Counted from the stretch's first letter, positions 1-9,703 are shown. The stretch is 64,000 nt of DNA from Tateyamaria pelophila (GCF_019966495.1 NZ_JAIMIA010000008.1:1-64000); one strand, 5' to 3'. Notes: generated by a model not told the origin, from the sequence alone. Numbers and translations are program-made.

Positions 1-410
1 TCAGACAGAGCCGCCCGGTTCTCTGCGGTCGCCAGTCCCTCGGTCTCGAACCGGCCCATCTGCGACGTGGATGCGGCATGCGCATCGACGGCACGGCCAC
101 CGACAACCTGGCGCATCACGGGATCGAGCGCGAGACGGTCGGCGTCATTGACGTCCCCGTATCCTGCCAACCGGCCGTAGACCGATTGCCGAAACAGCCC
201 GTCGAGCCGGTGGATCGTGTTCTTGCCACGGCGATTATCGCACAGGGCAGCAGACGCCAGATTGGACAGACCGAGCGCGTCATCAAGCTCGCGCATCACC
301 AGAAGGCCGCCATCCGAACTGAGCTGAGCGCCCCGGAATTCCAGCCGCACGCGAGGGTCAAAATCCACACGATCTGCCCGCTGCAAGCCCGCACCCTCTG
401 GGTGATCCAT
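1..410 (-). CDS. IS1380-family transposase, N-terminal part (cut by window edge)
   Basis: Reading the minus strand from an ATG at 410 gives 136 uninterrupted codons to the window edge. The protein carries the N-terminal pattern of IS1380-family DDE transposases: LEFRGAQLSSDGGLLVMREL near residues 23-42, then RLAGYGDVNDADRL and the STSQMGRFET block. A GGAGG ribosome-binding site lies at 420-424, which fixes the start. Transposases of this family cut and paste their element. The catalytic DDE residues lie further downstream, outside the window, so I cannot tell whether the copy is intact. No terminal inverted repeat could be delimited between the start codon and the next gene at 695. The family assignment rests on recalled sequence similarity and is fairly secure. 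Confidence 0.85.
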   Translation of the reverse strand, partial: MDHPEGAGLQRADRVDFDPRVRLEFRGAQLSSDGGLLVMRELDDALGLSNLASAALCDNRRGKNTIHRLDGLFRQSVYGRLAGYGDVNDADRLALDPVMRQVVGGRAVDAHAASTSQMGRFETEGLATAENRAALS

Positions 411-694
411 GAAACACATCCTCCGCAGCAACCAACGCCATGATATATATAGAAAATATCACGTTCAAGACAGCGAAATCAGAGATCTACTTGGGGAATG
501 CGGGCTGCAAAATAGCTACCCCCAATGAGTGTAATTGCCGGTCATTGATTCATGTTACGGTAGCAGACAATTCTTAGACTCGTTAACTTTTTTGTAACCT
601 ATCATCCCGTGGTGCGTCGGGAACAAACGAACGGGGGCGATTTCGGGCCCTGAAAAGACTCAAGAGAAGCGCAGCCCAAAATCCGGTCTGCAAG

Positions 695-3600
695 GTGACG
701 GAAGGCAATGTGAACAAGATCATAACCGGAGAAAAACGCTGGATTGCGAGCTTTATGCTGGATTTGGTCGGCTCGACTGCGCTGACCGAAAAAATCGGGC
801 CAGAGCAGGCGTTTTTGGTCATTGAAGAAGTTGTAAAACAGGCTGTCGAAACGATTGAAGCTTTTGGCGGCTATCCGGTCAATTTTGCGGGCGACAGTGT
901 TTTCGCCATTTTCGGCGCCCCCGTCGCGATCGAAGATGCGACATTGAATGCCTGCCGTGCGGCCGTGAAATTACAATCCGATCTGATGGCGGAACAGAAC
1001 GAAATCCGGACCAGATTCGGGGTCTCTCCGGAAATACGAATTGGCATAGCGGGCGGTGAGGTTCTGGTGGCCGCCCTCGGGGTCGCGGACAGTCTCAAAC
1101 TCAATGCCCTGGGCAGCGCCGTGAACATTGCAGCACGGGTACAGACCTTGGCGCCGCCCGGCGAGATCTATTGTTCGCAATCCGTCATTGATGAAATCGA
1201 AGGTTTTGTGAAAACCGACTTCGTCGGCGCGGAAATGTTGAAGGGGATCGAAACACCACAGAATATATATCGCTTGGTGGAGGTGCTGGAGCGTAAGTCA
1301 AATCTCGATGCCCGTCTGGCCCGCAGTTCTGCCGATTATGTCGGGCGTACCGCGGAGATCGCGCAACTCAGCGACTGGCTGACGTCGCAGGCATCGTCCC
1401 CCACGGCCTTTTTGGTCAACGGCCCCGCCGGGATCGGAAAATCGCGCATGGTGCGTCAAACCCTTGACGCCTTGCCAGCCACCCTGAAGGTCGCGATCGC
1501 CTATTGTACTCCGGGCGACGCGCAGGCGTCCTTGCGACCCGTTTTGAACCTGATCCGCGACGCGGCGGCAGTGGACGAAATCGCGAGTACCGAGCACTTG
1601 TCCGATTGGATGCGCAACCTGCTGCCCGCCGGAGAAGCGCCGAACACGGATCTGATCGACATGCTCTCGCGCTCCGGTATGCGGGCGGTCGAACGGGCCG
1701 AACCCAACAACGCACTTGATATCCGGCGCCAGATCAACGCCCTATTGCGTGCCTTATCGGCGGATATCCAGCGGCGACTGGTGATCGAGGACATCCATTG
1801 GCTGGATCCCCTGAGCCGCGAACTGGTCGCCGGCCTCTTTTCCGAAGCGGATCCCGGAACGCGCCTCTTGCTGACCAGCCGTGAACCCGAAACCCTTGGT
1901 ATTCCTCCAGAACTTGTGTCCACCTTGCGCGTTGGCCCGTTGACCGAGGCAGATATCGCCGCGTTGATCGACTCTGCGTTTTCCGATCTCTCGGCCTCCG
2001 ATACGGTCAAGCGGATAATTTTCGAAAAATCCGAAGGCAATCCGCTGTTTGCCGAAGAACTGGTGCGCCACCTGACACCGGAACAGGCGTCCGACACAGA
2101 ATTGACATTGCCACCCGGTGTGACGGGCGGGTCGATCCAGAACCTAGTTTTCAGCCGCTTTGACAAGCTGGCCTCGGAAGACAAGGCTGCGTTGAAACAG
2201 GCCGCCATCATTGGCCGGGTCATCAAGAAACGACATCTTGAGCACATCACGGGCAGTCCGGAAGCCGCCGCGCGCGTCTTTGATGTGGCCGCAACACATG
2301 GGCTGATCGATGCCGCCCCCAACACCGAGCATCAGCGTTTTGCGCACGTCCTGATCCAGGATGCGATTGAACGGAGCATTCCAAGTCTGGAGGCGCAGCA
2401 GATGCACCTGCGCGCCGCAGAGATCCTGCTGGAAACAGAAGCCGATATCAGGGATGATCTGGCGCCCAACGTGGCCACGCATTTCGACCGCGCTGGGATG
2501 CCGGAACAGGCCATTGCATATTACACGAAGTCCGCCAAATCGGCTTGGCAGGTCTATGCGCTTGATGCTTGTCTGGCGCATTTGGGCCGGGCGGAAGTGC
2601 TTTTGGATACGCCCGATGTTTCGATCCCCGATGACCTCTACGCGGATCTCATGATGACCTATTGCCGCGTGCTCGATATTGCGGGCGATTGGAAAAAGCT
2701 GATCACCCTGACAGAGAAACAGATGGACCGGCTGTCGCGCCTGAGAGATCGCCGCCCCTTGTCGATCTGCCTGACCATGCAGGCGAAGGGGAGCAATGAG
2801 ATTGGCCAGTTCGACGCCGCCATGCAGCAGGTGGAGAAGGCCCTTGCCATCGCGGAGGAAGATGGCGACGAAAACGCGATGGCGGTGGCCAAAACCGTCA
2901 AGATGGACGTGCTAAACGACTCTGATGACGGTGAGCTTGAAGATGTTCTGCGGCTGTTTGAAGAAACCCGCGCCTATGCAGAGTCGGCTCAGGATCCGCA
3001 CATGGCGCTGCTCCGGTTTTATGAAATGTCGACCTGCTATCGCAGGCTCGGCGACACACGCAAGTGCGCCGAGTTGGTCGAACAAATGGTGCAATACGGC
3101 CGCGATCACAATGACAGCCGCGCTTTTACCTTTGGCGAATGGTCCCGCGCGCTTTTGCTGACCATGGTCGAAGATTACCCCGCCGTCAAAGAGGCCACGG
3201 CACACAGCATGCGCAACGCACTGCCCGGAACCTTCGACTATACAACTGCGCAGGTGCTCAACCTCGGCGCGCGGCTGTTGACCGGGGACAAGACGATCAC
3301 CAGTGATTTCCTCGAAGAGGTTTACAAAAAGCGGGTTGAATGCGGTGATATTTCGGTGGCCGTCGTGACGGCATTCTATTCTGCGAGCGTGCATTTCATA
3401 AACGGAGAAATTCGCGCTGGCTGGGCGCGACTGGAGCGTGCCGAAGCGCGCATGGAAGGTGGGGTCGAACGCGGTCTGCGCGCACAGTTTTTCATCAAGA
3501 AGGCCGAGCTTTTACTGACGATACGCGGCGTGTTTCCAAGCCCGACGCCGATACCTCAGCTTGCGCTTGCAGAAATGCCGATGGCCATGAAGTTAAGGAT

Positions 3601-3826
3601 GCAGTCTGTTCGCATGGCCAGCGAGATTTATGATCGCCTCGATCGAGAGTTCGATTTTCCCGACGGCTTCCACCGCGCGCGGATAGAAATGGGGCGCGGT
3701 CTTGTTGCCAAGGCGCGCGGGAGGCGCGCCAAAGCTCAGGCCCACTTCCAGACTGCGCTGACACTATTTGAGCAACAGGAATTCGACACCCTCACTAATC
3801 ATGTACGAACCTTTTTGAACTCCTGA
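695..3826 (+). CDS. class III adenylate/guanylate cyclase with AAA-type ATPase and TPR-like repeats
   Basis: This is a 1043-residue cytoplasmic signalling protein. Residues about 15-200 form a class III nucleotide cyclase domain. The two metal-binding aspartates are visible as D23 in FMLDLVGST and D67 in NFAGDSVFAIFG. A P-loop, GPAGIGKS, lies at about 243-250, and a Walker-B-like stretch LVIEDIHWLD follows near 365-374, typical of AAA_16/STAND-like ATPases. The C-terminal 450 residues are helical, with TPR-like repeats. Such proteins are thought to couple cNMP synthesis to nucleotide hydrolysis and protein binding; the signal is unknown. The start is GTG at 695; a second GTG at 710 is possible, and no strong ribosome-binding site is seen. 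The gene stands alone, between the IS remnant and a 266-base AT-rich gap (3827-4092) in which nothing else was recognised. Confidence 0.85.
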   Translation: MTEGNVNKIITGEKRWIASFMLDLVGSTALTEKIGPEQAFLVIEEVVKQAVETIEAFGGYPVNFAGDSVFAIFGAPVAIEDATLNACRAAVKLQSDLMAEQNEIRTRFGVSPEIRIGIAGGEVLVAALGVADSLKLNALGSAVNIAARVQTLAPPGEIYCSQSVIDEIEGFVKTDFVGAEMLKGIETPQNIYRLVEVLERKSNLDARLARSSADYVGRTAEIAQLSDWLTSQASSPTAFLVNGPAGIGKSRMVRQTLDALPATLKVAIAYCTPGDAQASLRPVLNLIRDAAAVDEIASTEHLSDWMRNLLPAGEAPNTDLIDMLSRSGMRAVERAEPNNALDIRRQINALLRALSADIQRRLVIEDIHWLDPLSRELVAGLFSEADPGTRLLLTSREPETLGIPPELVSTLRVGPLTEADIAALIDSAFSDLSASDTVKRIIFEKSEGNPLFAEELVRHLTPEQASDTELTLPPGVTGGSIQNLVFSRFDKLASEDKAALKQAAIIGRVIKKRHLEHITGSPEAAARVFDVAATHGLIDAAPNTEHQRFAHVLIQDAIERSIPSLEAQQMHLRAAEILLETEADIRDDLAPNVATHFDRAGMPEQAIAYYTKSAKSAWQVYALDACLAHLGRAEVLLDTPDVSIPDDLYADLMMTYCRVLDIAGDWKKLITLTEKQMDRLSRLRDRRPLSICLTMQAKGSNEIGQFDAAMQQVEKALAIAEEDGDENAMAVAKTVKMDVLNDSDDGELEDVLRLFEETRAYAESAQDPHMALLRFYEMSTCYRRLGDTRKCAELVEQMVQYGRDHNDSRAFTFGEWSRALLLTMVEDYPAVKEATAHSMRNALPGTFDYTTAQVLNLGARLLTGDKTITSDFLEEVYKKRVECGDISVAVVTAFYSASVHFINGEIRAGWARLERAEARMEGGVERGLRAQFFIKKAELLLTIRGVFPSPTPIPQLALAEMPMAMKLRMQSVRMASEIYDRLDREFDFPDGFHRARIEMGRGLVAKARGRRAKAQAHFQTALTLFEQQEFDTLTNHVRTFLNS

Positions 3827-4092
3827 CGACACCATTCTGAGAGCACTTTCTGAAACTGTGGTCTAGTCCGGTTTCGCCTTTTTTAACATAACAATACTTA
3901 TCTGATATTTTTAGTGTAATAGTGCATATTCAGTTTAGATTGCCTCAGAAATTTATCCAGTGATGCAATCCAAAATGAATGTGCCAGTATATAATCTGGT
4001 TTATCTATTATTTCTTGATACTTACGGGACACTTATAATGCGTCACATCATCAGGGTCGTTATCCCGGTTATAGGGAATGCGCATCAAGCAT

Positions 4093-5790
4093 TCAGTCGG
4101 CTTTGGCGCTGCTGCGTCCTTGTTCCGTCGCTTGGCTGAGTGTTTGCGTGGGTGTCAATGCTTCGGGGTCTACAACCAGTTCGATCAGGTATCCGCCTTG
4201 TGCGGTGCGAGCCCGCTCCAAGGCAGCGGGAAAGGCCTCCGTTGTATCCACGCGTTCGCCAGACACACCAAACGACGCCGCGTATGCCACGAAATCCGGA
4301 TTGAACAGGTCCGTCGCCATTTTGCGGCCCGGATGATTGCGTTCCTGATGCATCCGGATTGTGCCCAACATGCCGTTGTTGACGACCAGATAGATGACAT
4401 CGGCATCATACATCCGGGCCGTCGCCATTTCCTGTGCGGCCATCAGAAAACAACCGTCCCCCGAGATGGAAATGACGGGCCGGTCGGGCGCGGTGATCTT
4501 GGCGGACACGGCGGCGGGGACGCCGTAGCCCATTGATCCGCTTGTGGGCGCCAATTGTGTGCGATAGCGGCAATGGCGGTGAAAACGGTGCGGCCAGACG
4601 GTGTAATTCCCTGCCCCGTTCGTCAGGATCGTATCCTTTGGCATCGTGTCGGTTATGTGCCGGATCACTTTGGCCATGTTCAGCGTGCCGGGTACGTCCG
4701 TCGGGTGTTGAAACGCCTCGTATTCAGCGCGTTGCAGGGCAACCCATTCGGCCCAACGGACCTTGCCATCTCCATCTGGCAAGACTGCAAGGGCTGCAAA
4801 AAACGCGGGCGCGCCGGACTGGATCGCCACTGTCGGGTTATAGACATGGCCCAGCTCTTCGCCACTGGGATGAATATGCACAAAATCCATCTGCGGCTCC
4901 GGAATATTGATCACTTCATAGCCTTGCGTCGTCATCTCGCCCAGCCGGGACCCGACAACGATCAGCAGATCGACCTCTTCGGCGATGCGTTTGCGCAAAT
5001 TCGGCAAAGGCGCGATCCCGAGCACGCCCACATAGTTGGGATGATCGTTGTCGATGTAATCCTGACAGCGGAAACTCGTGGCGACCGGCAGGCCGGTGCG
5101 TTCGGCAAAAGCTGCTGCATCCTGCGCGACCTGCGCGCTCCAGCCCGGTCCGCCCACCAACAAAAGTGGTTTTTGCGCCTTGGCCAAACGGGCGCCAAGA
5201 TCCGCGATCAACTCCGGGTCCGGCGACGGTTGCGGCACCGGGTGCGGGGTCAGGTCGGCAACCGAAACCGTCTCTGACAGCATATCTTCCGGCAGTGCCA
5301 GCACAACGGGTCCGGGGCGCCCGGACAGGGCCGTTTTCCAGGCACGGGACATGTATTCCGGAATGCGGGCGGCATCATCTATTTGCGCCACCCATTTGGC
5401 CATCTGTCCGAAAACCTGCCGGTAATCCATTTCCTGAAAGGCTTCCCGATCCACCATTGAGCGGCCAACTTGCCCGATCAAGAGGATCATGGGAGTTGAA
5501 TCCTGAAACGCGGTGTGGACCCCATTCGAAGCATTGGTCGCCCCCGGCCCGCGGGTCACGGCACAAATGCCCGGCTTGCCGGTAAGTTTGGCATAGGCAT
5601 CCGCCATATTGGCCGCCCCGCCCTCCTGCCTGCACACGATGGTCTTGATGCTGTCGGCGTGATCATGCAGGCCGTCCAGAAGGCCAAGAAAGCTCTCTCC
5701 CGGAACACAAAAAACCGTATCTGCTCCCAATATCTTGAGTTGGTCAGCGAGAACATGTCCGCCCGTGCGTGGTGTCTGCATTTCGGTCAT
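4093..5790 (-). CDS. thiamine-diphosphate enzyme, acetolactate synthase-like
   Basis: The 565-residue protein has the three-domain layout of the acetolactate synthase/benzoylformate decarboxylase group. The N-terminal pyrimidine-binding domain carries the activating glutamate E56 in CRQEGGAANM. The C-terminal domain has the ThDP motif starting ISISGDGCF near residue 445 and ending VVNNGMLG about 25 residues later. I start it at ATG 5790 (MTEMQTPRTGG), where an AGGAAGGA sequence lies 11 bases upstream; an in-frame extension to 5841 has no support. A 44-codon frame overlaps the start by ATGA. No regulatory ilvN-like subunit is nearby and the neighbours are transport genes, so a catabolic decarboxylase or carboligase is as likely as branched-chain biosynthesis. 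The substrate cannot be read from the sequence. Confidence 0.85.
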   Translation of the reverse strand: MTEMQTPRTGGHVLADQLKILGADTVFCVPGESFLGLLDGLHDHADSIKTIVCRQEGGAANMADAYAKLTGKPGICAVTRGPGATNASNGVHTAFQDSTPMILLIGQVGRSMVDREAFQEMDYRQVFGQMAKWVAQIDDAARIPEYMSRAWKTALSGRPGPVVLALPEDMLSETVSVADLTPHPVPQPSPDPELIADLGARLAKAQKPLLLVGGPGWSAQVAQDAAAFAERTGLPVATSFRCQDYIDNDHPNYVGVLGIAPLPNLRKRIAEEVDLLIVVGSRLGEMTTQGYEVINIPEPQMDFVHIHPSGEELGHVYNPTVAIQSGAPAFFAALAVLPDGDGKVRWAEWVALQRAEYEAFQHPTDVPGTLNMAKVIRHITDTMPKDTILTNGAGNYTVWPHRFHRHCRYRTQLAPTSGSMGYGVPAAVSAKITAPDRPVISISGDGCFLMAAQEMATARMYDADVIYLVVNNGMLGTIRMHQERNHPGRKMATDLFNPDFVAYAASFGVSGERVDTTEAFPAALERARTAQGGYLIELVVDPEALTPTQTLSQATEQGRSSAKAD

Positions 5791-5921
5791 TCTTTGTCTG
5801 TTCCTTCCTGTCTTGCCGTAAGCGCGTTCAGGCCGCTCCAATCGTCTTTCATGTCTACAGTGACATAGCTTGTCCGCCCGCTCACCAAGAAGACGACGAC
5901 CGAGCCATCAATATGCGACAT
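5787..5921 (-). CDS. possible 44-residue hypothetical protein coupled to the ThDP enzyme
   Basis: An ATG at 5921 opens a 44-codon frame beginning MSHIDGSVVVFLVSGRTSYV. Its stop codon (5787-5789) overlaps the ATG of the downstream ThDP enzyme as ATGA. The first half alternates hydrophobic residues in a beta-strand pattern; the second half is polar. No clear ribosome-binding site precedes it, and I do not recognise the protein. The stop/start overlap, which is the usual style of cotranslated genes in this window, is the main argument for it. It could equally be a chance frame in the 244-base gap or an upstream ORF that tunes translation of the enzyme. Confidence 0.33.
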   Translation of the reverse strand: MSHIDGSVVVFLVSGRTSYVTVDMKDDWSGLNALTARQEGTDKE

Positions 5922-6034
5922 CTGATCTGTTTTCAGGACTGTTGAATGGTTGTGCAAGCAGACCCCACAATTGGCTACCCATAATCAGTGAGGCAGCGGA
6001 CGCACCGTGATGACAATCGCAGGACTGACACGGT

Positions 6035-6478
6035 TCAAAACGCGTAGCTTTCCATCGCGTTTACCAACTCAGTGCTGCTTTGCGCGCAAGCCGCCTGACA
6101 TGATGCGATCTTTTGCGGTGAGAAATAATGTGCCGCGTCAAGGATGTTGACCGTTCCGATCACTGCGTCCGTCTTCACCGGGATATTCAGCGCGGAGCCG
6201 CAGCCAAGGCTTTCAATCAAGGCATGATCCGGAAAATAGATCGCGAATTCAGGGACCGTGTTGGCGACGAAAATCTCGCCGCGTTCGACCACCTGCGTCG
6301 TCCACGCGCCCTGCGCCATAAGTTTGGTGCCAGAGACGGGATAGGCCTCTGGATGCGATGAAAAAACGCGCCGCGCAAGACCCGCAGCGCGATCCAGAAC
6401 AGTCACGGTAAACAACCGCCCCCCTGTTTGCGCATGCAGGGCGCGAAAGATTTCTTCGGGGGGCGGTGTCGTGGTCAT
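6035..6478 (-). CDS. GAF-domain protein
   Basis: The 147-residue protein is essentially one GAF domain. The middle holds VERGEIFVANTVPEF and the end IGTVNILDAAHYFSPQKI, the typical strand-helix pattern of small free-standing GAF proteins. GAF domains bind small ligands; the ligand here is unknown. The start overlaps the stop of the upstream binding-protein gene by 4 bases (6475-6478), so it is the last gene of the dipeptide transport operon. A role in sensing or processing the imported compound is an inference from position only. Confidence 0.75.
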   Translation of the reverse strand: MTTTPPPEEIFRALHAQTGGRLFTVTVLDRAAGLARRVFSSHPEAYPVSGTKLMAQGAWTTQVVERGEIFVANTVPEFAIYFPDHALIESLGCGSALNIPVKTDAVIGTVNILDAAHYFSPQKIASCQAACAQSSTELVNAMESYAF

Positions 6479-8070
6479 TCCTTTTCGACCAGACGATAAA
6501 AGACGTAATCCGAGGTCGCGCCGTTGACGAAGCCCTTGATATTATCACGCATTGCGACCTGCTTGATCGCCTGGAACATGATGACATAGGGGGCTTCAGC
6601 CTGGGTCTCCTGTTGCAGTTCAAGATACATCTCCAACCGCTTCTCCGCGTCCTGCTCGCCCAAGGCCGCCATCGTCTTGGCGTTCATTTCAGCCGGGGGC
6701 ATCCACGCATTGCGCCATGTGGTAGTCGAAGCGTATTTGTCGTCCGAATTGTCGGCATTGTAGGCAAAGGCCTTGGCATTGGAATGCGGGTCCATGAAGT
6801 CAGGACCCCAATAGAGCAGCATCGCCTCATGCGTCCGGGCACGGTATTTGGTGATGACCTGCGCGCCGGTGCCCGCAACGATCTCAAGGTTGATCCCACC
6901 TTCCGCAAACGAGGCCTGCAAGGATTGCGCCATGTCCACAAACGGCGCGGCAGAGATCACGTCTAGCGTCACGTTGATCGGCAGTTCGACCCCGGCCTCA
7001 GCCAGAATTTGCTGCGCCTTTTCGGCGTCATAGCTGTAGGGCGTATCTGTCAACGCACCGGGGAACCCATCAGGCCAAAACGCCTGATGCACCTTCATCT
7101 GCCCTTTAAGCAGGCTGTCGGCCATGCCTTCGTAATTCACCAGATAGCGCGCTGCTTCCCACACTGCCGGGTCGGTCAGCGCATCGACCTTTTGATTGAA
7201 CGACACCCAATGTACCGCCGCCTGCGGATATGTCTCGACAACCACGCCTTCGGCGCCCGCCAAGCCACTGACCTGGTTGGGATCGAGGTTTTTGGCCATA
7301 TCGACGTCGCCTGCTTCAAGCTGCAGGCGTTGCGAAGACCCTTCGGGGTTGTGCTGAATCACCACGCGGTCCATCGCGGGCGCACCCTGATAATAATCCG
7401 GATTTGCCTGAAGAATCAGAATTTCAGCCGGGCGATAGCTGGCCAGGCTGAACGGGCCGGTGCCTGCGGAATTATTGTTCATCCACGCGTGGCCCATATC
7501 CCCGTCGACCTCGTTGGCCATGACGGTTTTCATATCAACGACGGACGCAGGGCGTGCGGCCAACACGTTCAACACGAAAGACGGGGCGAAATCTCCAACG
7601 TAGCGCACAGTGATTGTGTTGCCGTCGGTCGTGACCATTTCGGCGATGTTTTCCGCGGTCCAACCGAGTTGGGTCAGGATGAAAGACGGCGCTTTATCAA
7701 GTGCGACCACCCGGGTCCATGAGCCAAGCACATCTTCCGCTGTCAGCGGATTCCCGGAATGAAACGTCACCCCGTCGCGCAGGGTGAACGTCACCGTTTT
7801 TGCATCGGCGTCGACGGTCCAATCCGTTGCCAGCGCCGGAGCCAGCACAGTGGTGTCCATCGCATCGTACCGCACCAGCGTGTCGTAGGTATTCGCCACG
7901 TACTCGCCCGAGCTGAACTCATAGGCCGAGGCCGGGTCAATCGTCACGATGTCGTCGATGTTTTGTGCCACGACCAGCATGTTGGGCGGCGTTTCCGCCC
8001 AAACCGGGGTAAGCGCGAGCGTGCCTGCCAAAAGGCTTGCCGCCAGAACAGATTTCAGATGAGACATCAA
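6475..8070 (-). CDS. peptide/nickel-type ABC transporter substrate-binding protein (copy 2)
   Basis: This is a 531-residue periplasmic binding protein of the SBP_bac_5 (DppA/OppA) family. An N-terminal signal peptide ends near LALTPVWAE (about residue 25). The body has the family hallmark FTLRDGVTFHSGNPLTAEDV, then DPNQVSGL and AYNADNSDDKYAS blocks. It is a clear paralogue of the binding protein at 11671-13266, which has the same length and shares segments such as GVTFHSGNP, VMANEVDGDMG and NPDYY-GAPAM. It lies downstream of the two ATPase genes and delivers ligand, most likely small peptides, to the operon's permeases. Two receptors for one transporter would widen the ligand range. Confidence 0.9.
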   Translation of the reverse strand: MMSHLKSVLAASLLAGTLALTPVWAETPPNMLVVAQNIDDIVTIDPASAYEFSSGEYVANTYDTLVRYDAMDTTVLAPALATDWTVDADAKTVTFTLRDGVTFHSGNPLTAEDVLGSWTRVVALDKAPSFILTQLGWTAENIAEMVTTDGNTITVRYVGDFAPSFVLNVLAARPASVVDMKTVMANEVDGDMGHAWMNNNSAGTGPFSLASYRPAEILILQANPDYYQGAPAMDRVVIQHNPEGSSQRLQLEAGDVDMAKNLDPNQVSGLAGAEGVVVETYPQAAVHWVSFNQKVDALTDPAVWEAARYLVNYEGMADSLLKGQMKVHQAFWPDGFPGALTDTPYSYDAEKAQQILAEAGVELPINVTLDVISAAPFVDMAQSLQASFAEGGINLEIVAGTGAQVITKYRARTHEAMLLYWGPDFMDPHSNAKAFAYNADNSDDKYASTTTWRNAWMPPAEMNAKTMAALGEQDAEKRLEMYLELQQETQAEAPYVIMFQAIKQVAMRDNIKGFVNGATSDYVFYRLVEKE

Positions 8071-8105
8071 AGTCCTCCAAGGCAGAGTTTCAAATCATCG
8101 CGCCC

Positions 8106-8846
8106 TTAAATCGACGCTTGCAGCAAATGCTGCGCATAAGGATGCGTAGCTTCCATGCGCTGCAAGGCGGCCACATCCATAATCTCGACAATTTCACCGT
8201 CCTTCATCACGGCCAGCCGGTCACACATGTGACCCACCACAGACAGATCATGGGAGACCATCAAATAAGTCAACTTATGTTCCTGCCGGAGATCGGCCAG
8301 CAGGTTCAAAATTTCCGCTTGCACCGAAACATCCAACGCCGAGGTCGGCTCGTCCAACAGCAGGAGCGCAGGTTCCGGAGCCAGCGCCCGTGCAATCGCC
8401 ACGCGCTGTCTCTGCCCGCCCGACAGTTGGTGCGGATAGCGAAAGCGGAATTTTTGGCCCAGCCCCACATCATCCAACAGCTTGACGACACGTGCGTCAA
8501 TTTGTTTGAAACCGTGCAAGTGCAACGTTTCGCCCAGTACCTGATCCACGGAATGACGCGGATGCAATGATGCATAGGGGTCTTGGAACACCATCTGTAC
8601 CGTCTTGAAAAATGCCTTTGGCCGTTTTTTCGTAAGTGCCGTCTGCTGCACGGTGATGCGGCCCGACCAGTTGGGTGCAAGCCCGGTGATCGCCCGCAGG
8701 ATCGTTGATTTTCCCGATCCGCTTTCCCCGACCAGCCCAAAGCTTTCGCCCTGTGCCACGTCGAATATGGCCGCTTTCACGGCCTCCACGCGATTACGGG
8801 CGGTGCCAAACCAGACGTCAAGGTTTTCAATTTCCAGCATGTTCAT
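8106..8846 (-). CDS. dipeptide-type ABC transporter ATP-binding protein (DppF-like)
   Basis: The 246-residue cytoplasmic ATPase has Walker A GESGSGKST, signature LSGGQRQRVAIARAL, Walker B LLLLDEPTSALD and the switch histidine in MVSHDLSVV. It pairs with the ATPase encoded just upstream (4-base overlap at 8843-8846) to power peptide uptake. At 246 residues it is shorter than typical DppF/OppF (about 320) and lacks their C-terminal extension, although the core domain is complete. Confidence 0.9.
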   Translation of the reverse strand: MNMLEIENLDVWFGTARNRVEAVKAAIFDVAQGESFGLVGESGSGKSTILRAITGLAPNWSGRITVQQTALTKKRPKAFFKTVQMVFQDPYASLHPRHSVDQVLGETLHLHGFKQIDARVVKLLDDVGLGQKFRFRYPHQLSGGQRQRVAIARALAPEPALLLLDEPTSALDVSVQAEILNLLADLRQEHKLTYLMVSHDLSVVGHMCDRLAVMKDGEIVEIMDVAALQRMEATHPYAQHLLQASI

Positions 8847-9703
8847 ACGCGACCACTCACGCTGGGTGCTTCAGACCACGCCGGGTCCCGTTTCAGCACC
8901 TCCAGCCGGTCGCGCGGCGCATCGAGCCGGGGCAGAGAGTTCAGCAACCCGCGTGTATAGCTGTGCTTGGCCTCGTGAAGTTTGTTCGCCTCACAGACCT
9001 CGACGATCCGACCGGCATACATGATCAGCACGCGGTCGCAAAAATCAGCCACAAGGTTAAGGTCATGACTGATGAAGATCAGACCCATGCCGCGTTCCTT
9101 GACCAACCCGTCCATAATGTCGAGAACCTGCCGCTGCACCGACACATCCAGCGCGCTCGTGGGTTCATCCGCGATCAGAATTTCAGGGTTCGGGATCAGC
9201 ATCATCGCGATCATGATCCGTTGCCCCATGCCGCCGGACATTTCGTGCGGATAGGCGCGCATCACGCGCTCGGCGTCGCGGATCGACACGGCGTTCAGCA
9301 TCTCGATCGCCTTGGCATAGGCTTCGGATTTGGAGGTCTTGTTGTGCAGCCTGTAGGCTTCGATGATCTGATCGCCAATGGTTGTCACCGGATTCAGCGA
9401 GAACTTCGGGTCCTGCATCACCATCGAAATCCGCCGACCGCGGACGGCGCGCATTTCCTTTTCAGTTTTTTTGAGCAGGTCGACGCCATCCAGATTGATA
9501 TGGTCCGCCGCGACGATACCTGGTGATCGGATCAAGCGCAGGATTGCGCGGCCGGTCATCGACTTGCCCGATCCGCTTTCGCCGACGATGCCAAGCCGTT
9601 CCCGGCCAAGCGAAAAGGACACACCGCGCACCGCGTCAAACACACCCTGACGGGTCGGGAACTTTACCCACAGGTTTTCAACATCCAGAAGGTTTTCCAT
9701 CAT
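8843..9703 (-). CDS. dipeptide-type ABC transporter ATP-binding protein (DppD-like)
   Basis: The 286-residue ATPase shows Walker A GESGSGKSM, signature MSGGMGQRIMIAMMLIP, Walker B ILIADEPTSALDVS and ISHDLNLVADFCDRV. The signature reads SGGMGQR, as is common in DppD/OppD. Two adjacent ATGs (9703 and 9700) could start it, and either overlaps the permease stop at 9700. It forms a heterodimer with the following ATPase. Confidence 0.9.
   Translation of the reverse strand: MMENLLDVENLWVKFPTRQGVFDAVRGVSFSLGRERLGIVGESGSGKSMTGRAILRLIRSPGIVAADHINLDGVDLLKKTEKEMRAVRGRRISMVMQDPKFSLNPVTTIGDQIIEAYRLHNKTSKSEAYAKAIEMLNAVSIRDAERVMRAYPHEMSGGMGQRIMIAMMLIPNPEILIADEPTSALDVSVQRQVLDIMDGLVKERGMGLIFISHDLNLVADFCDRVLIMYAGRIVEVCEANKLHEAKHSYTRGLLNSLPRLDAPRDRLEVLKRDPAWSEAPSVSGRV

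Noticed and set aside
78-443. Plus-strand frame of 121 codons at the left edge
   Set aside because: It is the complement of the IS1380 transposase, which has a recognisable family sequence and a ribosome-binding site.
3827-4092. AT-rich gap as a possible small RNA or mobile remnant
   Set aside because: TTGATA and TATAAT-like words occur but with a 13-base spacer; no hairpin-plus-T-run or repeat structure supports a gene.
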